DNA of 31,313 nucleotides from CAVHXA01 sp963639765 (lineage in GTDB: Bacteria > Bacillota > Clostridia > Oscillospirales > Oscillospiraceae): assembly GCA_963639765.1 (NCBI GenBank), contig CAVHXA010000021.1:1-31313 (forward strand), written 5' to 3'. Shown piece by piece: positions 1 to 8,251 of this stretch. A program made the translations under genes and the position numbers. The notes under the pieces are model-generated. The model searched no databases. It saw only the letters and a program-made list of their open reading frames with translations, and was not told the DNA's origin. The first letter of the stretch is position 1; every line of letters starts with the position of its first letter.

Positions 1-3
1 AAA

Positions 4-42
4 ATTGAGCTACACAACCAATTCCTTAGTGTGTAACTCAAT
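4..42. repeat. Inverted repeat at the window edge
   Basis: Arms at 4-16 and 30-42 are complementary at 12 of 13 positions around a 13-base loop. Read on the minus strand the hairpin runs straight into a T run at the window edge, so it could be the terminator of a minus-strand gene outside the window. It could equally be a stray palindrome. Confidence 0.4.
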
Positions 43-81
43 AATAGGGGCTGCCCATGCGTGAAAATACGAGGACTGGCA

Positions 82-110
82 TTGACAGAATTCTTCAACG
101 GTGATATAAT
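82..110 (+). promoter_or_regulatory. Sigma-A promoter of the thrS leader
   Basis: TTGACA at 82-87 and TATAAT at 105-110 are separated by exactly 17 bases, a full consensus housekeeping promoter. Transcription should start near 117, just before the T-box stem I. Confidence 0.92.
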
Positions 111-116
111 TCTTTG

Positions 117-384
117 CGAGATCAGGCCGCTGCAGGCGGCAGAAAAAGGCTATGACGAAGCAGGCTCCGGTGTTCACGCTCAGAGAAGAATCTCCCCGGC
201 TGCAAGAGATTCCGCGCAGAACCCAAAAGCTACCCCTTCTGAGCCACCGCCCCAAATCAGTAAGGCAGGTCGTTTCCCGCGTTAAGGGTCAAAAGCGGCG
301 TCTTTTTGGCGCAAGCAGGGTGGAACCGTGCGATTTTTGTCCGCACCCCTACACAGCTTCGGCTTGGGGGCGCGGGCTTTTTGT
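117..384 (+). ncRNA. T-box leader (threonine) of thrS
   Basis: The hallmark T-box AGGGTGGAACCG begins at 317, and its flanks pair as an antiterminator (TGCG with CGCA, GGGT with ACCCC). The competing terminator spans about 340-384: CCGCACCCC pairs imperfectly with GGGGGCGCGG and is followed by five T. Stem I can be folded by eye: base helix 135-139/247-251, k-turn-like flanks near 151-156 and 240-243, helix 157-160/236-239, upper helix 169-175/219-224, an AG bulge at 180-187, apical helix 188-194/206-212 and a GCUG in the apical loop. The 3' strand of the specifier loop contains ACC at 232-234, a threonine codon, which fits the downstream gene. Uncharged tRNA-Thr is expected to favour readthrough into thrS. 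The T-box itself is secure; the specifier is a manual assignment. Confidence 0.93.
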
Positions 385-405
385 ATCAAACAGGAGGAAC
401 AGTTC

Positions 406-2172
406 ATGGCAGACGAAAACATCTACACATTCGATAATCCCGAATACCGCAAAACCTATTGGCACACCTGCAGCCATATCATGGCTCAGGCTGTTGCCCA
501 CCTGTATCCTGGCACCAAATTTGCAATCGGCCCGGCAATCGACAACGGCTGGTATTATGATTTCGACTCCGAAACCGTATTCACGCCCGAAACGCTTGAA
601 AAGATCGAAGCAGAAATGAAAAAAATCTGCAAGGAAAAAATCAGGCTCGAACGTTTTGAGCTCAGCAGAGAAGAAGCACTCGACTGCATGAAAGACCAGC
701 CCTACAAGATCGAACTGATCAACGATCTGCCCGAAGACGCAGTAATCTCATTCTATCGGCAGGGCGACTTTACCGATCTGTGTGCAGGTCCGCACCTCGA
801 TTCCACAGGCCGTGTAAAGCACAACGCCTTCAAGCTGACATCCTGCACGGGTGCCTATTGGCGCGGAAACAGCAGCAACAAAATGCTTCAGCGAATCTAT
901 GGCGTGGCCTATCCCTCCAAAGAAGAGCTCGACGCGTATCTGCAGCGCATCGAAGAGGCAAAAAAACGCGATCACCGCAAGCTCGGCCGCGAGTTGGGCC
1001 TGTTCATGCTCACAGAAGACGGGCCCGGTTTTCCCTTTTTCCTGCCAAAGGGAATGGTGCTCAAAAACACACTGATAGAATACTGGCGGCAGGTTCACAA
1101 ACGCTACGGCTATGTTGAGGTATCCACCCCCATGATCCTCAACCGCAGTCTGTGGGAACGTTCCGGCCACTGGGATCACTACAAGCAGAATATGTATACC
1201 ACGGTTATCGACGAAGAAGATTTTGCCATCAAGCCCATGAACTGTCCCGGCGGCATGATTGTCTACAAAAGCGAGCCGCACTCCTATCGCGATCTGCCGC
1301 TGCGCGTGGGCGAGCTCGGGCTTGTCCACAGGCACGAGCTTTCCGGTGCCCTGCACGGCCTGTTCCGCGTCCGCTGCTTCACACAGGATGATGCGCATAT
1401 CTTCATGACGCAGGATCAGCTGAAAAGCGAAATCAAAAACGTTGTAAAGCTTTTTGACGAAGTATATTCCGTATTTGGACTGCCCTACAAGATCGAGCTG
1501 TCCACCATGCCGGAGGATCACATCGGCACGGTTGAGCAATGGGAGCACAACCAGGACATCCTCAAAGAAGCCATCACCGAAATGGGAAAAACCTTCGAAA
1601 TCAACGAAGGAGACGGTGCCTTCTACGGACCAAAGCTCGACTTCCATCTGTCCGATTCGCTTGGCCGCACCTGGCAGTGCGGAACCATTCAGCTCGATTC
1701 TCAGCTGCCCGAACGCTTTGAGCTCGACTATATCGGCGAGGACGGTCAGAAGCATCGTCCGGTAATGCTCCATCGCGTGGCGCTCGGCTCCATCGAGCGT
1801 TTTATCGGCGTAATTACCGAGCACTACGCCGGCGCTTTCCCGCTGTGGCTGGCTCCGGTGCAGGCAGTGGTTATGACCATCACGGATCGTGCCAACGAAT
1901 GGGCTGTACAGGCCGCCGAAAAGCTCGACGCAGCCGGCCTGCGGGTAGAAACCGACCTTCGCAATGAAAAGATCGGCTACAAAATTCGCGAGGCACAAAG
2001 CCAGAAGGTTCCCTATATGCTGGTTGTGGGCGACAAAGAAGCTGCGGCCGGCACCGTGGCCGTGCGTACCCGCACGGGAAAGGACCTGGGAGCTGTAGCA
2101 TTGGATGACTTTATTGTCCGTGCACAGAAGATCATCAGTGACAAAAGCGGCGACGAGGCTCTGGCTGAGTAA
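406..2172 (+). CDS. thrS: Threonyl-tRNA synthetase lacking the TGS domain
   Basis: Class II synthetase that charges tRNA-Thr in the cytoplasm; 588 residues. I place the start at ATG 406 because AGGAGG lies 7 bases upstream; an in-frame ATG at 328 is inside the T-box and can be ruled out. The N-terminus goes directly into the editing domain (HxxxH at residues 20-24, later a C-AGP-H motif), so the roughly 60-residue TGS domain of the longer E. coli type is absent, as in a known subset of Firmicutes enzymes. The catalytic core carries the zinc-binding MNCPGG cysteine and RHE histidine, and an anticodon-binding domain follows. The upstream threonine T-box supports the assignment. The stop is followed within 2 bases by a palindromic repeat and then recD2. 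Confidence 0.97.
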   Translation: MADENIYTFDNPEYRKTYWHTCSHIMAQAVAHLYPGTKFAIGPAIDNGWYYDFDSETVFTPETLEKIEAEMKKICKEKIRLERFELSREEALDCMKDQPYKIELINDLPEDAVISFYRQGDFTDLCAGPHLDSTGRVKHNAFKLTSCTGAYWRGNSSNKMLQRIYGVAYPSKEELDAYLQRIEEAKKRDHRKLGRELGLFMLTEDGPGFPFFLPKGMVLKNTLIEYWRQVHKRYGYVEVSTPMILNRSLWERSGHWDHYKQNMYTTVIDEEDFAIKPMNCPGGMIVYKSEPHSYRDLPLRVGELGLVHRHELSGALHGLFRVRCFTQDDAHIFMTQDQLKSEIKNVVKLFDEVYSVFGLPYKIELSTMPEDHIGTVEQWEHNQDILKEAITEMGKTFEINEGDGAFYGPKLDFHLSDSLGRTWQCGTIQLDSQLPERFELDYIGEDGQKHRPVMLHRVALGSIERFIGVITEHYAGAFPLWLAPVQAVVMTITDRANEWAVQAAEKLDAAGLRVETDLRNEKIGYKIREAQSQKVPYMLVVGDKEAAAGTVAVRTRTGKDLGAVALDDFIVRAQKIISDKSGDEALAE

Positions 2173-2173
2173 G

Positions 2174-2237
2174 GGCAACACTGCACAATAAGGCAAAAGA
2201 TCCGGCAAAGGTCACAGACAAATTATGCGGTATTGCC
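2174..2237 (+). repeat. Palindromic intergenic repeat, copy A
   Basis: Arms GGCAACACTGCACAAT (2174-2189) and its partner at 2222-2237 pair at 14 of 16 positions, one of them a G-U pair, around a 32-base middle. It starts one base after the thrS stop. The left arm recurs at 6296, 6374, 10643, 21268 (minus) and 30500 (minus). Confidence 0.7.
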
Positions 2238-2262
2238 TGAGAACTGCTGACAGACACACGAA

Positions 2263-2284
2263 GGGGCCGCAGCAAGGCGGCCCC
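2263..2284 (+). other. GC-rich hairpin before recD2
   Basis: A perfect 8-bp stem (GGGGCCGC with GCGGCCCC) encloses a 6-base loop. No T run follows, so it is not a standard intrinsic terminator. It may be a processing or attenuation structure in the thrS-recD2 intergenic region. Confidence 0.5.
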
Positions 2285-2331
2285 AACGGATTCGTCCTGC
2301 CAACACAAAAACAAACCGGAGACGAAGAAAT

Positions 2332-4539
2332 ATGCCTGATCCTGTCTGGCTGCACGGAACAATACGAACCGTGATATACCAAAACGAAGAAAACGGCTAT
2401 GCGGTGCTGAAGCTCGAAACCGATGACGGACAGACAGTCACCGCTGTCGGAACCATTCCGCTTCCTGCTCCGGGAGAAGAGATAACCCTGAGCGGCAGTT
2501 GGACAGAGCATGCTGCCTATGGCAGTCAGTTCAAGGGAGAGCTCCTCGAACGGCTTCTGCCGACGACGGCCGCGGGGATCCTGGCCTATCTGGCGGGCGG
2601 AGCCGTACCCGGCATCGGAGGCAAAACGGCAGAAAAGCTTGTGCAGATTTTCGGGGACAAAACGCTTCAGGTTCTTGAACGCCAGCCAGAGCTGCTGCAA
2701 TCCCAGGCCGGTATGAGCCTCAAGCGTGCCCGGGCTGCGGCAGACAGCTTCCGCAGCAGAATCTGCGCCCGGCAGCTTATCGAATTTATGCGTTCCAACG
2801 GGTTTAACAGCTATCTCGCTCTGCGCGTTTACCGAATCTATGCAGACGATGCACTGGAGCAGGTACAGCAAAACCCCTATCTGCTTACCGATGAGTCTAT
2901 AGGTGCGGACTTCACAAAAGCAGACAGTCTTGCAATCCGGCTCGGAATACCACTTGACGATCCGCGTCGGGTCGATGCAGGCGTGCTCTATGAGCTTGCG
3001 TTCAATATGAATCTGGGTCATGTTTTTCTGCGATCAGACAAGCTGATTCAAGCTACCTCCGATATGCTGCATCTGAGCGGCATCGATGTTGAAAAAGCTC
3101 TGCAGCGTCTGAACGAAGACGGAAGCATCATCACAGAATCCATCGAAGGCATTCGCGTATGTTATATTCGCCGCATGTATGAGGCAGAATCCAGAACGGC
3201 ATATGAGCTGCTGCGGCTTGCCGCTATTCCGCAGCAGCCGACGGATGATTTTCAAAGCACACTGCTGCAGATTGAAAACACCACTGCAATCCGCTTTGCT
3301 CCCGAGCAGCGGCAGGCTATTCGCCTGGCTGCGCAGGGCCATGTTCTTGTGCTTACCGGCGGACCCGGGACCGGCAAGACCACCACTGTTCGCGGCATTC
3401 TGGCACTATATGATTCCATGGGCCTCAAAACGCTTTTGGCCGCTCCGACCGGACGTGCGGCGAAACGCATCGAAGAGCTCTGCGGCCGCGAGGCCGCCAC
3501 AATCCACCGCATGCTTGAGGTGCGGCTTGACGAGAATTCCGGGCAGATGTCGTTTTTTCACGATGAAGATTGTCCGCTGCAGGCAGATGCCGTGATTGTC
3601 GACGAGGTTTCCATGCTGGATATCTCGCTTATGTCCAGCCTGATGCTGGCTCTGCCGGACACATGCCGACTGGTTCTGGTGGGCGACCGTGATCAGCTTC
3701 CGTCTGTGGGGCCGGGGCGTGTCCTGTCCGGAATTATGCGCAGCGGGGTCATTCCATGCATAAAACTCAAAGAAATTTTCCGTCAGGCGCAGAGCAGTCT
3801 GATTGTTACCAACGCGCATGCCGTAAACAGCGGACAGATGCCGGTCCTCAACGCTACGGACAGGGATTTCTTCTTTCTCAGGCGCCGTTCTGCCGAGGAT
3901 GTGGTTCAGACCATCTGTGATCTGTGCAGTCGTCGGCTGCCGCAGAATATGGGAATTCCTGCGGAACAGATACAGGTTCTGTCCCCATCCAGAATAGGAA
4001 GGACAGGCACAATAAACCTCAACCGTCAGCTTCAGGCGGCGCTTAACCCCGCACAGGCCGAAAAGCCGGAGCTTACTTTCGGAGACTATGTCTTCCGCAG
4101 GGGTGACAGAGTCATGCAGATACGCAACAACTATGACATTATCTGGACGAAAAACGATGGTGAGCAGGGTTGCGGTATATACAACGGCGACGTGGGAAAA
4201 ATCGAGGACATAAACCTCAGCGAAAAGTTTCTAACGGTCCTCTTCGACGATCGCGTGGTAGAATACAGCTTTGAAATGCTCACGGACCTCGAACCGGCCT
4301 TTGCCGTTACCGTACACAAAAGCCAGGGAAGTGAATACAGGGCCGTAATTCTCAGCGTCTACCAGGGCCCGCAGCCACTGCTTACCCGCAGCGTTCTGTA
4401 TACGGCCATCACCAGAGCAAGAGAGCTTTTGATCCTTGTCGGAGACGAGGGCGTTGTGGAGCAGATGGTTGCAAATACCAGCCAGACGAAACGCTGCAGT
4501 GCGCTGTGCCGGCGGCTGCTTGGGGGTGTACGCTCGTGA
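2332..4539 (+). CDS. recD2: RecD2-type ATP-dependent DNA helicase
   Basis: Superfamily 1B 5'-3' DNA helicase of the RecD2 type, which acts without RecBC; 735 residues, normal for the family. In order: an N-terminal OB-like segment, helix-hairpin-helix repeats around residues 80-160, Walker A GGPGTGKTT (343-351), Walker B VDEVSM with Asp424-Glu425, the VTVHKSQGSEY helicase motif near 659 and the C-terminal YTAITRARELL motif. The family is linked to DNA repair and replication-fork maintenance. The ribosome site (GGAG 10 bases before ATG) is modest. The stop overlaps the comFC start by four bases (GTGA), indicating translational coupling. Confidence 0.96.
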   Translation: MPDPVWLHGTIRTVIYQNEENGYAVLKLETDDGQTVTAVGTIPLPAPGEEITLSGSWTEHAAYGSQFKGELLERLLPTTAAGILAYLAGGAVPGIGGKTAEKLVQIFGDKTLQVLERQPELLQSQAGMSLKRARAAADSFRSRICARQLIEFMRSNGFNSYLALRVYRIYADDALEQVQQNPYLLTDESIGADFTKADSLAIRLGIPLDDPRRVDAGVLYELAFNMNLGHVFLRSDKLIQATSDMLHLSGIDVEKALQRLNEDGSIITESIEGIRVCYIRRMYEAESRTAYELLRLAAIPQQPTDDFQSTLLQIENTTAIRFAPEQRQAIRLAAQGHVLVLTGGPGTGKTTTVRGILALYDSMGLKTLLAAPTGRAAKRIEELCGREAATIHRMLEVRLDENSGQMSFFHDEDCPLQADAVIVDEVSMLDISLMSSLMLALPDTCRLVLVGDRDQLPSVGPGRVLSGIMRSGVIPCIKLKEIFRQAQSSLIVTNAHAVNSGQMPVLNATDRDFFFLRRRSAEDVVQTICDLCSRRLPQNMGIPAEQIQVLSPSRIGRTGTINLNRQLQAALNPAQAEKPELTFGDYVFRRGDRVMQIRNNYDIIWTKNDGEQGCGIYNGDVGKIEDINLSEKFLTVLFDDRVVEYSFEMLTDLEPAFAVTVHKSQGSEYRAVILSVYQGPQPLLTRSVLYTAITRARELLILVGDEGVVEQMVANTSQTKRCSALCRRLLGGVRS

Positions 4540-5207
4540 AGACATCTTTCCTGCTCGATCTGATATATCCGCCCAAATGCCCTTTTTGCCAAAAGCTGCT
4601 GCAATCAGACGAAAACGGACTGTGCCGCGCCTGTTCGAATCGATACCTTCATCAACAGCCGGAGAATATTTCCGGAGACTGGTTTTTCGTCTGCATCCAC
4701 GCACTGAACTACGATGGAGAGGTCCGCGACGCAATTCTTCGCTATAAATTTCAGGGACGGCGATGCTATGCCGAAGCGTTTGGTCATATTCTATACGAAG
4801 CGGTGCGGCGAGCCGGTCTGCAGTGGGACCTCATAACCTGGGCTCCGGTGAGCGCAAAGCGCCGGCGTCGGCGCGGCTATGATCAGGCAGAGCTTCTTTG
4901 CCGCCGGCTGGCAGCACTGCAAAACACGGTCCCGGTATCCGTATTGAGAAAATGCCGGAACAATCCTGCCCAGTCAACGCTGAAGAATGCAGCACAGCGC
5001 GCACAGAATGTCCGGAACGTTTATACAGTCACAGACGCGTCGGCCGTGACGGGACGCAGAATTCTGCTCATCGACGACATCATCACAACCGGCAGCACGC
5101 TCAGCGAATGCAGCAGGGTTTTGCTTCAGGCGGGGGCCGAGAGCGTCCTGTGCGCGGCACTTGCCGGGCAAAATCGCAAATCGCCGCAAACAGACAGGCC
5201 GGCCTGA
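4536..5207 (+). CDS. comFC: ComF-family phosphoribosyltransferase-like protein
   Basis: Protein of the ComFC/GntX family; in naturally competent bacteria it supports uptake or processing of single-stranded DNA. The 223-residue form starts at GTG 4536, which overlaps the recD2 stop and has a G-rich site (GGGGGT) 8 bases upstream; the ATG at 4506 lies inside recD2 and is less likely. An N-terminal CxxC...CxxC zinc finger (Cys15, 18, 30, 33) is followed by a type I phosphoribosyltransferase fold with the PRPP loop ILLIDDIITTGST around residues 174-187. Coupling to recD2 suggests a shared role in DNA handling. No other competence genes are in the window, so competence itself is not shown. Confidence 0.93.
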   Translation: MKTSFLLDLIYPPKCPFCQKLLQSDENGLCRACSNRYLHQQPENISGDWFFVCIHALNYDGEVRDAILRYKFQGRRCYAEAFGHILYEAVRRAGLQWDLITWAPVSAKRRRRRGYDQAELLCRRLAALQNTVPVSVLRKCRNNPAQSTLKNAAQRAQNVRNVYTVTDASAVTGRRILLIDDIITTGSTLSECSRVLLQAGAESVLCAALAGQNRKSPQTDRPA

Positions 5208-5260
5208 GGCGGAATCAAGCAGCCGACCGGATTTTTGCTCAAACCAGATCGGAGAACGCT

Positions 5261-6292
5261 ATGCTTACACTATCCAGAGACCTGGGCATCGACCTGGGCA
5301 CAGCCAATGTATTGATCTATGCAAGAGGAAAAGGCATCGTCACGCGCGAGCCCTCTGTTGTGGCTATCGACAGGACAACGGGGAAAATGCTTCGGGCGGG
5401 CAGCGAAGCCAGAATGATGCTCGGGCGTACGCCGGGGAATCTGGCGGCACTGCGTCCTGTAAAAAACGGAGTAATTTCCGATTATGACCTTACCGTAAAA
5501 ATGCTTCAGTCCTTTCTGCGGAGCATCAACCGCTTTATGCTCATCAAGCCGCGCGTAGTTGTGAGCGTACCGAGCGGAATAACCGAAATGCAGGAGCGAG
5601 CCGTGATTCAGGCAGCACTTGAGGCCGGTGCCAGACGGGCTTATCTGATCGAAGAGCCGCTCGCCGCTGCACTTGGCTCCGGTATGGATATCGCAGGCCC
5701 TTCGGGACGGATGGTTGTGGATATCGGCGGAGGGACAACCGATATGGCTGTGCTTAGCATGAACGGCGTAGTCTGCTCATCATCGGTACAGGCGGCGGGT
5801 GACCACTTCGACGACGCCATTATTCGCTATATACGCCGCCGCTATAATGTTTTGATCGGAGCACAGACGGCAGAGACAATAAAAATGTCCATAGGCTGTG
5901 TCTGTCAGCAGCCGGAGCGCCTGACGATGATCGCAAAGGGACGAGATCTGAAATCCGGCCTGCCGAGAGAAGCTGAGATCAGTTCCGACGAAATCCTGCA
6001 GGCACTGAAGACTGCAACGCAGCAGATTATTGATGCAGTCCAGTCCCTGCTCGAGGATACCCCACCCGAACTTGTAACGGATATCTCACAGTCCGGCATC
6101 ATGCTTACCGGAGGCGGAAGCCTGATCCGAGGCATGGACAGACTGATTGAAGATGCTACAGGAATTTCCTGCAGTGTGGCAGACGACGCAGAGTCCTGCG
6201 TGGCTCTCGGCATCGGGAAAAGCCTGGGCTGGCTGTCACAGATGCAGGAAGGAACCATCAACCTGGCCCGGCGCAAGCTTTTGGAGCAATAA
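5261..6292 (+). CDS. mreB: MreB/Mbl-type bacterial actin
   Basis: Actin-like ATPase of the MreB family that organises lateral cell-wall synthesis under the inner membrane; 343 residues, the usual length. The start at ATG 5261 follows GGAG by 6 bases. Visible actin-fold motifs are phosphate loop 1 GIDLGTAN (residues 9-16), phosphate loop 2 VVDIGGGTTDMAVL (about 151-164) and the adenosine motif GIMLTGGGSLIRGM near the C-terminus. It lies 53 bases after comFC in an apparent recD2-comFC-mreB operon, not with mreC and mreD, so it may be a second MreB/Mbl paralogue. A strong terminator follows. Which paralogue it is cannot be settled from this window. Confidence 0.94.
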   Translation: MLTLSRDLGIDLGTANVLIYARGKGIVTREPSVVAIDRTTGKMLRAGSEARMMLGRTPGNLAALRPVKNGVISDYDLTVKMLQSFLRSINRFMLIKPRVVVSVPSGITEMQERAVIQAALEAGARRAYLIEEPLAAALGSGMDIAGPSGRMVVDIGGGTTDMAVLSMNGVVCSSSVQAAGDHFDDAIIRYIRRRYNVLIGAQTAETIKMSIGCVCQQPERLTMIAKGRDLKSGLPREAEISSDEILQALKTATQQIIDAVQSLLEDTPPELVTDISQSGIMLTGGGSLIRGMDRLIEDATGISCSVADDAESCVALGIGKSLGWLSQMQEGTINLARRKLLEQ

Positions 6293-6295
6293 ATC

Positions 6296-6312
6296 GGCAG
6301 CACCGCCAAATA
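6296..6312 (+). repeat. Palindromic-repeat core, partial copy B
   Basis: GGCAGCACCGCCAAATA lies 3 bases after the mreB stop and matches the start of copy D (10643) for 11 bases before diverging. Only the left arm is recognisable, so this copy is degenerate. Confidence 0.4.
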
Positions 6313-6318
6313 TATCCC

Positions 6319-6365
6319 AAAAAAGCAGAGGACGCGCATCAAAAGAATGCGCGTCCCCATCTTTT
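6319..6365. terminator. Bidirectional terminator between mreB and capA-like gene
   Basis: A perfect 10-bp stem (6330-6339 with 6347-6356) has a 7-base loop. ATCTTTT follows on the plus strand, and an A run at 6319-6324 gives a T run on the minus strand. It can stop transcripts from both convergent genes. Confidence 0.85.
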
Positions 6366-6373
6366 GTTATGAC

Positions 6374-6387
6374 GGCACTGCACAATT
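6374..6387 (+). repeat. Palindromic-repeat core, copy C
   Basis: GGCACTGCACAATT matches the family core apart from a missing internal triplet. The next 40 bases resemble the middle of copy A (GGCAAGAGG..., GTCACA). No clean right arm was found. Confidence 0.45.
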
Positions 6388-6560
6388 CGGCAAGAGGATT
6401 AGAGAAATTTTGCGTCACAAATTTGCTGCAAAACACTGTGCAATGTGCACTGGCCGGCGGCCACAGATGCGTCGTACAGAAGCCGGATTGCATTGATGAA
6501 AACACTCCAAAACAATGCAGTGTGCATTTTAGCTTGTACTATCGGCCGATTTGACACTTT

Positions 6561-8048
6561 TCAGTCTTCGGGAGAGATCACATTCTGCGGGAGCGCGGAC
6601 GTCACGTCCGGCTCAGCAGCAGTGCTTTCAATGACAGTTTCTGATTCGGTGGCGGTGCTTGCCGACAGGCCGATATCAAAGCCCTCTCCGGCGTGCTCGT
6701 GAATGTCCTCGAGAGCGCGCGTGAGGATGGTGTAGGTTTCTTCGTCCACGCAGCCATTTGCGTTGGACAGATACGCGGCAATTTCGTCGTGAATGCTGAC
6801 AATCTGAAATTTCGAATATCCGTCCGGCCCGGTTTCCAGCATATAGCAGGGAATATAGCCGACATCAGCCAGCGAGACCTTTCCGGTATCAAGGTCCTTT
6901 TCAAAGGTCAGATTCAGAATGACGGTCTGCCGTGTGTAGTCTTTGTTCATGGAGCTCAGGAAGTTGCCGAGCCCATAGGCGATAAAACCGGTTTTTTCCT
7001 CGCCGTCAACTGTAGTAATGCTGCGGGTTTCCATGGCATTTACAACGTGTGAATGGCTTCCGATGATTGCGTCCACGCCGTTTTCAAACAGAAGGTCGGC
7101 GATTTGTTCCTGTTCGTCGCGGGTTGAGAACACATATTCGCTGCCCCAATGCGGAAGAACGATAACGATGTCTGCACCCGCGGCCCGTGCGGCCTGTACA
7201 TCGTCGATAAGCATCTGTTCTTTGATGCCGGTATAGGAGTCGTAGTAGTCGTCATATAAAAGATTGACCGTGTATTCATAGCCCTCGGTGAGGTACATGT
7301 CGTTGATATTTTTTGTATAAGCCAGGAAGGCAACCTTTATACCGGATACATCCACGATTGCGGCACCACCGTCACGGTCGCGGTCGGCCTGCGTGTAATA
7401 GGTGCCGACGTTGTTCATGCCGGCGTCGCGGATATGACGGATGGTGGAAAACAGACCGGAGACACCATAGAGCATGGAATAGGTGTTGGCAGTGCTGAGT
7501 ATGTCGAAGCCAGCATTTGCCAGATTCTGGGCCAAATCGGTCGGAGCGTTGAAATACGGTACATGACCGGTATAATCATAGCCATCGGCAAAGGTGGTTT
7601 CGAGGTTGGCGGTGGTGATGTCGGCATCGGACAGATAGTCGCGGATTTTGCTGAAGCTCAGACTGAAGTCGTAGCTTCCGTCGGGCTGGGCTGCGGCGGT
7701 AATCTGATCGTCATAGATCATGATGTCACCCACACAGCTGATGCGAACCGTGGCTGTGTTTGCTACAGGCTCTTCGTACGGAACCTGAGCGGTATCCTGC
7801 TCCTGTACGGCGTCAGCAGTTTCGGCCTGTGTATCTGCCTGCGTGTCGTTTGTGAGATCCTGCAGAGACTCCTGCCCACCGCCGCAGCCACGCACAATCA
7901 AAACAATCAGCAGGATCAGCACCAGAAGTATGCCGCCAAAAAAGATTCGTTGATTTCGCTGATGCCGACGCTTCATTTCCAGACGCTGTTTTCTGCGCTG
8001 CGCCATCAGGCGCTGGCGTTCTTCGTAGTTATAGTCGTTTCCTGCCAA
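6561..8048 (-). CDS. Membrane-anchored CapA-like metallophosphoesterase-fold protein
   Basis: Protein of the CapA/PgsA family (calcineurin-like fold), linked in other bacteria to poly-gamma-glutamate or capsule export. I start it at TTG 8048, where GGGAGG sits 8 bases upstream; this gives 495 residues. A longer TTG start at 8072 would include that ribosome site. A basic N-terminus is followed by one membrane segment (about residues 35-52) and then an extracytoplasmic Thr/Gln/Glu-rich linker. Family motifs CVGDIMIYDD (from 105), NLE (148-150), LPHWG (298-302) and GSHSH (330-334) are present. The usual ANNH motif reads STANTYSM, so the expected His is Tyr. No capB or capC genes are nearby, so a capsule role is not supported by context. 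Confidence 0.88.
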   Translation of the reverse strand: MAGNDYNYEERQRLMAQRRKQRLEMKRRHQRNQRIFFGGILLVLILLIVLIVRGCGGGQESLQDLTNDTQADTQAETADAVQEQDTAQVPYEEPVANTATVRISCVGDIMIYDDQITAAAQPDGSYDFSLSFSKIRDYLSDADITTANLETTFADGYDYTGHVPYFNAPTDLAQNLANAGFDILSTANTYSMLYGVSGLFSTIRHIRDAGMNNVGTYYTQADRDRDGGAAIVDVSGIKVAFLAYTKNINDMYLTEGYEYTVNLLYDDYYDSYTGIKEQMLIDDVQAARAAGADIVIVLPHWGSEYVFSTRDEQEQIADLLFENGVDAIIGSHSHVVNAMETRSITTVDGEEKTGFIAYGLGNFLSSMNKDYTRQTVILNLTFEKDLDTGKVSLADVGYIPCYMLETGPDGYSKFQIVSIHDEIAAYLSNANGCVDEETYTILTRALEDIHEHAGEGFDIGLSASTATESETVIESTAAEPDVTSALPQNVISPED

Positions 8049-8124
8049 TGGAATTACCTCCCGTCCAGGCAATCGACACCCCGGCTGAGGGTGCGTGCTT
8101 TTCTCCGAATTCCCTCTTCTGTAT

Positions 8125-8153
8125 ATTGTACAGGAAAATCAATCGAGATACAA
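8125..8153 (-). promoter_or_regulatory. Promoter of the capA-like gene
   Basis: On the minus strand, TTGTAT (8153-8148) and TACAAT (8130-8125) are separated by 17 bases. Both hexamers are one or two bases off consensus, and the start codon lies about 77 bases downstream. Confidence 0.65.
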
Positions 8154-8251
8154 TGCTTTTTCGCTGAAGAATTCAACAAAGGCAGCGGGATTTTTGCGTG
8201 AAGCGTGGCAGGGGCCGGCCTTTGTCAGACGCCGCCGTGCGGCATGCCCGG

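Noticed and set aside
61..285. Short plus-strand open frames before thrS
   Set aside because: They overlap the promoter and T-box stem I, have no ribosome sites, and the RNA explanation accounts for the sequence.
748..2208. Long open frame of 486 codons on the minus strand
   Set aside because: It lies fully antisense to thrS, has no ribosome site or recognisable domain, and is explained by codon bias of the sense gene.
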